Assembly (NCBI GenBank): GCA_016791465.1
Contig: JAEUWE010000301.1
Location: forward strand, 1 to 5,571
Direction of reading: 5' to 3'
Length of the DNA: 5,571 bases
DNA from: Pseudobdellovibrionaceae bacterium
GTDB taxonomy: Bacteria > Bdellovibrionota > Bdellovibrionia > Bdellovibrionales > JAMPXM01
The notes beneath the pieces were generated by a model. It worked only from the letters and a program-made list of their open reading frames with translations. It was not told where the DNA came from and made no database searches. Shown here piece after piece: positions 1 through 5,418 of the stretch (its first letter is position 1; the number at the start of each line of letters is the position of its first letter). The position numbers and the translations under genes were made by a program.

Positions 1-749
1 GACGATGGATTTGTATCAGTATGTCGACACTGCTTTTGGGGCTCGTCGGCTGCGCAACCGAAGACCACAGGAAGGACGATGCCGTTCTCCATCTTAAGAT
101 GGGAACGACTTTGTTTTCGAATAAGCAATATCCTGCGGCCCTCAAAGAACTCATGCTTGCGGCCGAACTTGATCCAGGAAATGCCGTTGTTCAAAACAAT
201 CTCGCACTGACATATTTTGTTCGCGAACGGTATGACCTTGCACAAAATCACATCGAACGCGCTCTCAAACTCGATCCGAAGTACACTGAGGCCCGCAACA
301 ATAGAGCTCGCATTCTCATCGAGCGCGGTCAGTATGACGAAGCCGTGAGTGAAGCAACGAGGGTCACAAAAGACCTGACCTATGCAACTCCGATTCGCGG
401 ATGGACCAATATTGCATTGGCCCACTTTCGAAAGGGTGATTTCAAAAACTCCAGAATTGCGGCCACCGAAGCGCTTCGCATCGAGCGGCAGAATTGCTTT
501 GCGCAGACTATACTTGGGAGATCACTGCTTGAGTTGAGTGATTTCAAAGATGCGGCAGAGACCCTCGATCGCGCGATATTGTCGTGCGAAGGAGAGGAGG
601 CCGAAGAGGCCGGCTACTTCGCTGGCTTTGCTCAGTACAAACTGGGTAAGGCCTCAGCCGCTATCTCTCGATTGGAATCAGTTGTTCGGCAGAATCCCCA
701 GGGGCGCTACTCAAAAAAAGCTGAATCCCTCCTCGAAATCATCAAATAA
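1..749 (+). CDS. TPR-repeat outer-membrane lipoprotein, PilF/PilW-like (5' end cut by window)
   Basis: Probably a lipid-anchored TPR scaffold of the PilF/PilW type, which in known systems helps assemble the type IV pilus secretin in the outer membrane. The frame is open back to the window edge: the codons before the first ATG (position 21) read RWICIS, then MSTLLLGLVGC. Starting at 21 would leave a 10-residue signal with no positive charge and no Shine-Dalgarno sequence, so the true start is most likely just upstream of the window. LVGC is a lipobox, with Cys at residue 11 counted from the ATG at 21. After it come tandem TPRs at about residues 22-55, 56-89, 90-118, 125-158, 159-190 and 196-228. 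Typical signatures are A-LDP turns near 48-52 and 81-86, and YDLA and YDEA. The stretch DLTYATP (118-124) resembles the PilF spacing between TPRs. The next gene, 12 bases on, is rodZ-like; pilF-rodZ is a known neighbour pair in gammaproteobacteria. The TPR lipoprotein call is secure; the PilF role is inferred from family resemblance and order. Confidence 0.85.
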   Translation, partial: RWICISMSTLLLGLVGCATEDHRKDDAVLHLKMGTTLFSNKQYPAALKELMLAAELDPGNAVVQNNLALTYFVRERYDLAQNHIERALKLDPKYTEARNNRARILIERGQYDEAVSEATRVTKDLTYATPIRGWTNIALAHFRKGDFKNSRIAATEALRIERQNCFAQTILGRSLLELSDFKDAAETLDRAILSCEGEEAEEAGYFAGFAQYKLGKASAAISRLESVVRQNPQGRYSKKAESLLEIIK

Positions 750-761
750 AGCGAAATACCG

Positions 762-1853
762 ATGAAAATTACAGGTCAGATTCTTAAAGAAAATCGCGAA
801 CGAAAAAACATCACTCTCAGTGAGGTTTCGCTTTCAACAAAGATTACGATTCGGACTCTGGTTGCAATCGAAGGCGGCGACCCCGCCAATCTGCCGCCAA
901 AAACTTTCCTTCGTGGGTTTGTTCGGTCCTACGCGCAGTATCTTGGGCTTGATGTCGAAGAGATTATGCGCACTTTCCAAGAGGAAATGGGATCAACGCT
1001 GAGTCGATCGGCAGCACCCGGTGTTTCTCCATCGGAACTGAACGCCGAGGCGACCGAGTCTGCGACAAGCGGTGAATCCAAGCCGACAGCAGCAGTCAAG
1101 AATCCCGATCTTCTCGATCGTGTTCTTGGTTTCTTTCCAAAGACAATCGCAATGCCACACGATCCGCAGGCCGCGCTCAACAATGAGACCTCTTTCGCGA
1201 CAAAGATGATCATTGGGGTCGCAATTGTGGCGCTTCTCGGAATGATTTGGTTCTTCAAATCCAAGATGGACCGCTACGAAGACGAGCGAGTTTCAGCCGA
1301 TGCCGCAGTTCAAACGGCAGCCGATCCGCTCGCAACGGAATCCCCAGAAACTGTCCAGCCAGAAGCAGCGACAGACGGAAGTGAAGCCACGGAGACAGCG
1401 AGTCAGGAACCGCCGGAACCAACCAGCGAAACCGCCGCCGGCGTCGCAATTCCTGCCGGCACACCAAGTCCGACGCCAAAGCCAAGTCCTTCAGCAACAC
1501 CTTCTCCAACCCCCAAACCAAGCGCGACACCCAAACCGACGCCGTCTCCAACACCGACACCATCGAGCACTCCAAGCCCAACACCTAAGCCGACCGCGAC
1601 TCCAGCCCCAGTCACTGCTGCAACGAAAGAGATTTTGATCGAGGCGCTCGACAACGTCGATATTGAGGCGATCGTCGACGGAGAGCCTGCTCGCTCCTTG
1701 AAACTCAAGCCGGAACAGATTCAGTCTCTGAAGATTAAGCGAAAAGCCATTCTTAAAATTTCTGATGGCGGCGCTGTTAACCTGATTGTCAATGGTGTCG
1801 ATCGTGGCGTGCCCGGCGACCTTGGCAAACCCACCAAAGTGGAGTTGCCTTGA
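762..1853 (+). CDS. rodZ: RodZ-like cytoskeletal/cell-shape protein (HTH, TM, Pro-rich linker, DUF4115)
   Basis: Bitopic inner-membrane protein with RodZ architecture; RodZ links cytoplasmic MreB filaments to the periplasmic wall-synthesis machinery. Order of parts in 363 residues: N-terminal HTH_25-type domain (about 1-72) opening with GQILKENRERKNITLSEVS and containing FLRGFVRSYAQYLGLD (49-64); F49 and F53 align with the aromatic positions that E. coli RodZ uses to contact MreB. A cytoplasmic linker follows (about 73-148), then one membrane helix (about 149-165, MIIGVAIVALLGMIWFF). An acidic periplasmic stretch rich in Ala, Thr and Glu follows (172-230), then a Pro/Ser/Thr/Lys low-complexity linker (231-283), and a beta-rich DUF4115 domain at the end (about 289-363, EILIEALDNVDIEAIVDG). 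E. coli RodZ is 337 residues, so the length fits. The ATG at 762 fits the family's N-terminus but has no good Shine-Dalgarno sequence, so translation may be coupled to the upstream gene ending at 749. The stop overlaps the next start. A non-RodZ HTH/DUF4115 paralogue cannot be ruled out. Confidence 0.88.
   Translation: MKITGQILKENRERKNITLSEVSLSTKITIRTLVAIEGGDPANLPPKTFLRGFVRSYAQYLGLDVEEIMRTFQEEMGSTLSRSAAPGVSPSELNAEATESATSGESKPTAAVKNPDLLDRVLGFFPKTIAMPHDPQAALNNETSFATKMIIGVAIVALLGMIWFFKSKMDRYEDERVSADAAVQTAADPLATESPETVQPEAATDGSEATETASQEPPEPTSETAAGVAIPAGTPSPTPKPSPSATPSPTPKPSATPKPTPSPTPTPSSTPSPTPKPTATPAPVTAATKEILIEALDNVDIEAIVDGEPARSLKLKPEQIQSLKIKRKAILKISDGGAVNLIVNGVDRGVPGDLGKPTKVELP
1452..1610 (+). 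repeat. Pro-Ser-Thr-Lys low-complexity repeat tract inside the rodZ-like gene
   Basis: This tract encodes residues 231-283 of the RodZ-like protein, in which every second residue or so is proline. The unit PSPTP recurs at residues 235, 247, 261 and 271, usually followed by K-P-S/T-A-T-P, with irregular spacings of 12, 14 and 10 residues. At the DNA level these are degenerate copies (CC[AG]AGTCCGACGCC, CCTTCTCCAACCCC and similar), not identical ones, so the amino-acid pattern is kept while codons vary. It most likely forms an extended, stiff polyproline-like spacer that spans periplasm or peptidoglycan to position the DUF4115 domain. Confidence 0.85.
1841..1852 (+). promoter_or_regulatory. Shine-Dalgarno GGAG deciding a TTG start
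   Basis: GGAG at 1841-1844 lies five bases before TTG at 1850-1852, which overlaps the TGA of the rodZ-like gene (1851-1853). No ATG is available in this frame before the conserved DEAYYW motif, so the TTG start is the best supported choice. The overlap suggests translational coupling. Confidence 0.7.
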
Positions 1854-3208
1854 GTGCTTATTTTAAAATTTGGTGGATCGCCCTTGCGACCAAACTTGTA
1901 CTAGCCGCGACTCTTCCACTGTCAAACGACGAGGCCTACTACTGGGTGTGGGGACACCATCTCCAGTGGTCATACTTTGATCATCCCGCCGGTGTCGCTG
2001 TTCTATTCTGGCTCGGCCAACCTCTTGAGTGGCTGAGGGAGTTTGGCCTTGGCGGAGCCGTTCGTTGGCCAGCCGTCGTTATGGCCCATAGCACCTTCCT
2101 CTTATTGCGATCGTACTTTGACAACCGAATCTCAGAGAAGTCCCAGATCGACATCCTGTTGATTCTCGTTTGCTCGCCGTTCTTTGGCTTGGGATCCATC
2201 GTGGTCACTCCCGACATTCCCCATGTCTTTACTTGGACGCTCGGACTACTCGCATTTCAACGACACAGCCAAAGACCAAGCCTTTCTTCCGCTGTAACCT
2301 TCGGCGCGGCACTCGGAGTCGGCTTTTGCGCGAAGTACCATATGGTCTTGTTTTTTCCTCTCGCGATTTTCGCCCTGATGGGTGACCGAAATTGGCGCGC
2401 ACTCGCGCCAAAGTTTCTTGCATTCGGACTCCTCGGAGGAATTGCGACCAGCGCACCAGTTTGGGGCTGGAATCTCGCACACGATTGGGTTTCGTTCCGT
2501 TTTCAACTTGGTCACGGTCTTGATCCTGAAGCACGATCGACTGTTCAGATTGCCGAACAATTGGGGTCGTACGTTGGCGGTCAACTGGCCATTCTCTCAC
2601 CACTAGTTTTGCTGTACGCATGGAGAAGGCGCGAAAGCCGAGCTTTCTCCGCGCTTCATTGGTTTGGATGGGGACCCGTCTTGTTTTTCTTGCTTACCAG
2701 TTCACGTTCTCCCGTCGAGGCGAACTGGCCCATCGCTGGCCACCTCTCACTTCTTGCCCTCGCTGTTCTGAATGATTCCAAACGTTGGGCCCAGCGCGCG
2801 ATGATGAGCCTATGGACGTTCGTGAGTATCGCCGTTCTTGTGCAAGCTTTTGCTCCAGAAAGTCCGATTCTCAATAGCGATCCGACAAAGCTGAAAACTT
2901 GGGAGTTTGTCCGGTTCAAAGCGCTGGCACCTATCGCCAAAGAAAACCCCAATTTATTTGCGTCGTCTTATCAAATGGCCGGTGCACTTTCATTCGAAGC
3001 AGGCCGCACTGTCGCCAAACTTAAAGGTATCAATCGAACCGATTTTTTTGATCTTCATCCAAGCGGAATTCCAACTACGCCCACGTTCACCGTCGCACTT
3101 GAGAACGACTGGCCTTGGCCAGAATGGCTCGCCGAAGCTGGTTATCACATCGTGTCTTCAGAATCCTTTGATCGATTTAAGCTTGTTCACTTTGCGAGGT
3201 CGCAGTGA
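1850..3208 (+). CDS. GT39/ArnT-like integral membrane glycosyltransferase (GT-C fold)
   Basis: Polytopic GT-C enzyme of the family 39 group (PMT_2 type). Such enzymes move a sugar from a polyprenyl-phosphate donor to a lipid or protein acceptor on the periplasmic face. In 452 residues the landmarks are all present: NDEAYYWVW (26-34), whose D27 and E28 in the first periplasmic loop match the catalytic/metal acid position; SYFDHPAG (41-48); VVTPDIPHVFTW (118-129); AKYHMVLFFP (161-170); PVWGWNLAHDWVSFRFQLGHG-like loop (203-222); and PVEANWPI (288-295). Roughly ten or eleven hydrophobic segments are visible (about 7-24, 75-90, 100-117, 123-138, 147-161, 165-178, 186-206, 239-258, 270-284, 294-306, 318-336). 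A soluble C-terminal part follows (340-452) with NRTDFFDLHP (395-404), resembling the family's R-x-QYDxW region. It starts at TTG inside the rodZ stop and its own stop overlaps the next gene. The family is secure; donor and acceptor are unknown. Lipid A or O-antigen decoration, or protein O-glycosylation, are possibilities only. Confidence 0.9.
   Translation: MSAYFKIWWIALATKLVLAATLPLSNDEAYYWVWGHHLQWSYFDHPAGVAVLFWLGQPLEWLREFGLGGAVRWPAVVMAHSTFLLLRSYFDNRISEKSQIDILLILVCSPFFGLGSIVVTPDIPHVFTWTLGLLAFQRHSQRPSLSSAVTFGAALGVGFCAKYHMVLFFPLAIFALMGDRNWRALAPKFLAFGLLGGIATSAPVWGWNLAHDWVSFRFQLGHGLDPEARSTVQIAEQLGSYVGGQLAILSPLVLLYAWRRRESRAFSALHWFGWGPVLFFLLTSSRSPVEANWPIAGHLSLLALAVLNDSKRWAQRAMMSLWTFVSIAVLVQAFAPESPILNSDPTKLKTWEFVRFKALAPIAKENPNLFASSYQMAGALSFEAGRTVAKLKGINRTDFFDLHPSGIPTTPTFTVALENDWPWPEWLAEAGYHIVSSESFDRFKLVHFARSQ
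3196..3207 (+). promoter_or_regulatory. Shine-Dalgarno GAGGT deciding a GTG start
   Basis: GAGGT at 3196-3200 is followed by four bases and GTG at 3205-3207, which overlaps the TGA (3206-3208) of the glycosyltransferase gene. The GTG is followed at once by a hydrophobic anchor, which fits a natural N-terminus. The tight spacing and overlap indicate coupled translation. Confidence 0.65.
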
Positions 3209-4422
3209 GACAACTGGTCGCTCTCATTGCGCTCATCCTGCTGATTCTCACATACGGCATTTCGCTTTCGCTGCGCGATCCCGCCGTCATTCCTGAGTCT
3301 TTCGATGCCGTCAATCACCCCGGATTTTATGACTATCGGGGAGCGCTCAATGTTCAATCAGAATTCAGCACCGGCTTTTTGCCGGCCGCCAAGATTATCC
3401 AAACAGCTCAAGACAAAAAAATCGACTTCATCATCTTCAACGAGCTGAATCGGTTTCTTCCCGGAGGGGTCACCGAAGGCTGGCAACGTCAGACGCTTGT
3501 TCTCGCTGGTGGAAAATATGGCTATCTTGACGCCAACCTCTTATCCCTCGCCCCGGAGCGATTGAGCGCGGCGGAAAGCCTTGGTCAGGCGCAAACGGTT
3601 ATCGCGGACTTGCTCTCCAATGTTGGAACCAATGCCCAACCACGCGATAGCTTCAACGATGTCTTAATTCTCAGTCGCGATAGCCTCAGTAGCGGCGTCA
3701 GTGGAAACGCACCAGCGCTGGGAGTCGAAGTCGTCAATGTTCACCAATGGCTCACTCACTTTGCCAATAGCGATCGGCTCTCTTTTCTTTGGAGTGCTCT
3801 CATCTTCCCGTTCAACCCAGATCTCGCCATTCTCCGCTCATTTGCAGATTTCGACACTTCGTTCTCAGACTGGGATAGACGGTCAGTTCAACAGCCCACA
3901 TTCGGAATACTTGGTCTTGACGCCGGTTCTCCGTTTCCCGTCTTCGGCTTTGGGGCCGCGCTCCCTAGCTACGACGCACTTTTTCGGGCCGCTTCCACAC
4001 ATATTCTCCTACGAAGCGAACTGACCGGAGAGTTCGCAAGTGACCGTCGCAAAGTGCTGAAAGCACTTTATGCCGGCCAATCCTACTTTGCCATCGACTC
4101 TCTAGGGCCAACAAAAGGATTTGCAGCATGGGCCGATGACAACGGCACGGTACGCCCGCTGGGCTCCCGTTTTCGCCTCGGCGAGAGTGCACGCATTTTG
4201 GTTCGTCTTCCACGAAAACCCGACGTGGCCTTCGAAACCGTGATCCTGCGCGACGGCGCAAGCATCATGACGTCAAACTCAACAGAGACCGAATTTCGCG
4301 TTCATCAGCCTGGTGTCTATCGAATTGTGGTCCGGCTATTTACATCATTGAGCGTGCTCGATGGAGGCCGCTGGCTACCGTGGATCATGACAAATCCAAT
4401 CGTCATCACTCCGCGCTCGTAA
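3205..4422 (+). CDS. membrane-anchored PHP-fold protein with lost metal ligands (probable pseudoenzyme)
   Basis: A 405-residue protein with an N-terminal membrane anchor or uncleaved signal (about 4-22, LVALIALILLILTYGIS), so the bulk should face the periplasm. The rest matches the layout of PHP-domain (CehA-like) metallohydrolases. YDYRGALNVQSEFSTG (42-57) sits where GxxHxHSxxSDG is expected, IDFIIFNELN (73-82) where DFxxITDHN is expected, NDVLILSRDS (151-160) at a GGxxxxAHP-like strand, VEVVN (174-178), and PTFGILGLDAG (231-241) where GxDAH is expected. SYDALFRAASTHILL (255-269) and RRKVLKALYAGQSYFAIDSL (281-300) match the family's C-terminal part. An Ig-like beta domain follows (about 315-405; ILRDGASI and PGVYRIVVRL). 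At each metal-binding position the usual His/Asp is replaced: N49, Q51, E80, L81, R158 and G241. The fold call is from pattern memory; loss of catalysis is inferred. It is the last gene of the four-gene set and its 3' end overlaps the convergent ferredoxin gene by 17 bases. Confidence 0.72.
   Translation: MRQLVALIALILLILTYGISLSLRDPAVIPESFDAVNHPGFYDYRGALNVQSEFSTGFLPAAKIIQTAQDKKIDFIIFNELNRFLPGGVTEGWQRQTLVLAGGKYGYLDANLLSLAPERLSAAESLGQAQTVIADLLSNVGTNAQPRDSFNDVLILSRDSLSSGVSGNAPALGVEVVNVHQWLTHFANSDRLSFLWSALIFPFNPDLAILRSFADFDTSFSDWDRRSVQQPTFGILGLDAGSPFPVFGFGAALPSYDALFRAASTHILLRSELTGEFASDRRKVLKALYAGQSYFAIDSLGPTKGFAAWADDNGTVRPLGSRFRLGESARILVRLPRKPDVAFETVILRDGASIMTSNSTETEFRVHQPGVYRIVVRLFTSLSVLDGGRWLPWIMTNPIVITPRS
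4051..4069. repeat. perfect 8-bp inverted repeat with 3-base loop inside the PHP-like gene
   Basis: AAAGTGCT (4051-4058) and AGCACTTT (4062-4069) are perfect reverse complements around GAA, giving a compact hairpin in mRNA of either strand. It lies in codons for about residues 283-289 (KVLKALY) and is not followed by a long T run, so it does not look like a normal intrinsic terminator. It may be chance. Confidence 0.4.
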
Positions 4423-4723
4423 ACCGGACCAACCATTCAAACTGTGTTTTTGGACATTCGACTTGGCAGCTCAATCGTTCGTCAGTCTGAAATCCGCGGT
4501 CAGTTGCCATCTCTTGCTCAATCTCATTTCGCGCGAGTGGCTGACCGCTCAGCACCGAAAGGTGAATCCTGCAAGTTCCGCAGGTCCCCATACCTCCGCA
4601 GCTGTGGCTAATGTCCACGGAGTTTTCCACAGCTATTTCCAGAACTGTTGAACCGGCGTCGACCTCACGCTCGACCCTGGATCCGTACTGATCTTCAAAT
4701 ACGATTCGGCTTTTACTTTTCAT
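4406..4723 (-). CDS. [2Fe-2S] ferredoxin (Fer2 domain)
   Basis: Small soluble one-electron carrier of 105 residues, essentially a lone Fer2 (beta-grasp) domain. Four cysteine ligands are visible: C42, C48 and C51 in SCGGMGTCGTCRIHL (41-55), and C86 in RLSCQ (83-87), giving C-x5-C-x2-C-x34-C. This spacing is close to adrenodoxin/Isc-type ferredoxins (E. coli Fdx uses 42, 48, 51 and 87). The CGGxGTCGxC wording is more like the Fer2 domains of RACO-type and NqrF-type proteins. An extra C90 lies four residues after the last ligand. N-terminal strand FEDQYGSRVEREVDAGSTVLEIA (9-31) is typical. The ATG at 4721-4723 gives the expected N-terminus but I see no clear Shine-Dalgarno sequence. It is divergent from the exonuclease and convergent with the PHP-like gene, sharing 17 bases with it. 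Its redox partner is not in the window, so its pathway (Fe-S assembly, P450, hydroxylase or other) is unknown. Confidence 0.9.
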   Translation of the reverse strand: MKSKSRIVFEDQYGSRVEREVDAGSTVLEIAVENSVDISHSCGGMGTCGTCRIHLSVLSGQPLARNEIEQEMATDRGFQTDERLSCQVECPKTQFEWLVRFTSAE

Positions 4724-4740
4724 GGTTGAAGTTTGTATTG

Positions 4741-4769
4741 TTCCAGCTCTGGGGTAGACCTGCTATAGA
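4741..4769 (+). promoter_or_regulatory. putative sigma-70 extended -10 promoter for the exonuclease gene
   Basis: TGCTATAGA at 4761-4769 is an extended -10 element (TG-n-TATAGA), with a poor -35 (TTCCAG, 4741-4746) 17 bases upstream. The predicted transcript start near 4776 leaves a leader of about 13 bases. That leader contains AAGGGGA (4777-4783), a Shine-Dalgarno six bases before the ATG at 4790. An 8-base palindrome, AGAATTCT (4767-4774), overlaps the -10 edge. The position in the only sizeable intergenic gap of the window supports it; no experimental evidence is visible. Confidence 0.45.
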
Positions 4770-4789
4770 ATTCTGCAAGGGGATGAGGC

Positions 4790-5410
4790 ATGCGGTTTAT
4801 TGCATTCGATTTAGAGACGACAGGCACACTTCCGGGTGTCGATCAGATTGTTGAAATCGGCGCCGTCCGGTTTGACGAGGGCGGAGAGCCCGAGACCATT
4901 TTCACCACGCTGATTCAGCCGACAATTTCGATGCCCGAGGGGGCCTCGCGCGTGAATGGCATTACTGACGACATGCTGGTCGGTAAACCACGAATTCATG
5001 AAGTCCTAGATGCCTTTGCAGAGTTCTGTGGTGACGAGGTTCTCGTTGCACACAACGCCCCTTTTGATGCTCAGTTTTTAACAGCCGACATCAAGCGCTT
5101 CGAATCGAATGCGCCGACAGGAATTGTGCTCGACACCTGCAATATCGCCCGCAAAGTATTCCCCGGTCTTGCAAACTATAAGCTCGGCACACTCGTTCAA
5201 CACCTTGGTATTCCTTCAACAAATTTTCACCGAGCTGAGGAAGATGCCGCCTACTGCGGACATCTCTTTGCAAAGATGGTGGCGCGCCTTTCTCAGCAAG
5301 GACCGCCTTCCTTGGCCACTCTCATTTCTTTGACAGGAAAGCCCGAGCTTCGCTTTCCGCAGATTGAGAAGAAGCCCAAGCAACAAGGTCTATTCGGATT
5401 TTCGCTCTGA
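4790..5410 (+). CDS. DEDDh 3'-5' exonuclease, DnaQ/Pol III epsilon-like
   Basis: Stand-alone 3'-5' exonuclease of the RNase T/DnaQ family, 206 residues; such enzymes trim DNA or RNA 3' ends using two metal ions, for proofreading or repair. All five DEDDh residues are visible: D7 and E9 in FDLETTG (6-12), D93 in AHNAPFDAQFL (87-97), and H147 and D152 in FHRAEEDA (146-153). Further family marks are QIVEIGAVRF (19-28), GASRVNGITDDML (51-63), LDTCNIARKVFPGLANYKLGTL (114-135) and LGIP (139-142). The nuclease domain ends near 170. A tail of about 35 residues follows, ending KKPKQQGLFGFSL, where QQGLF (198-202) fits the Q-x-x-L-F clamp-binding pattern. The ATG at 4790 has a Shine-Dalgarno (AAGGGGA, 4777-4783) and is immediately followed by the first catalytic strand, so the start is firm. 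It appears to have its own promoter and is divergent from the ferredoxin. Whether it is the replicative proofreading subunit or an accessory repair nuclease cannot be told from the window. Confidence 0.9.
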   Translation: MRFIAFDLETTGTLPGVDQIVEIGAVRFDEGGEPETIFTTLIQPTISMPEGASRVNGITDDMLVGKPRIHEVLDAFAEFCGDEVLVAHNAPFDAQFLTADIKRFESNAPTGIVLDTCNIARKVFPGLANYKLGTLVQHLGIPSTNFHRAEEDAAYCGHLFAKMVARLSQQGPPSLATLISLTGKPELRFPQIEKKPKQQGLFGFSL

Positions 5411-5418
5411 TCTAGAGC
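5404..5418. other. short inverted repeat across two convergent stop codons
   Basis: GCTCT (5404-5408) and AGAGC (5414-5418) form a 5-bp stem around GATCT. The element contains the TGA of the exonuclease (5408-5410) and the stop of the opposing gene (5412-5414). The stem is short and no strong T run follows on either strand, so it is at best a weak bidirectional 3' end signal. Confidence 0.25.

Noticed and set aside
21..749. ATG at 21 as the true start of the TPR lipoprotein
   Set aside because: It gives a 10-residue uncharged signal before the lipobox and has no Shine-Dalgarno; the upstream in-frame codons RWICIS supply a better signal n-region, so the start is probably outside the window.
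1255..1584. Minus-strand open frame with many Leu, Arg and Ser residues
   Set aside because: It lies wholly inside the RodZ-like gene and shows no domain; it is a frame shadow of the low-complexity coding region.
1452..1610. Repeat tract as a CRISPR or tandem DNA repeat array
   Set aside because: Repeat units are degenerate at the DNA level, unevenly spaced and in frame with a conserved protein, so this is a protein linker.
1403..1708. Minus-strand open frame rich in Val, Gly and Leu
   Set aside because: It is the complement of the Pro/Ser/Thr repeat codons of the RodZ-like gene and has no signal, motif or ribosome site of its own.
2229..2621. Minus-strand open frame opposite the glycosyltransferase gene
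   Set aside because: It is highly Arg/Ser rich with no recognisable motif, while the plus strand carries a complete GT39 motif set.
3109..3122. CTGGCC-TT-GGCCAG inverted repeat
   Set aside because: It is only 6-bp arms formed by codons for Asp-Trp-Pro-Trp-Pro; no nearby regulatory context, likely chance.
5404..5418. Intrinsic terminator between the exonuclease and the opposing gene
   Set aside because: The stem is only 5 bp and lacks a T tract on either strand, so it is listed only as a weak inverted repeat.
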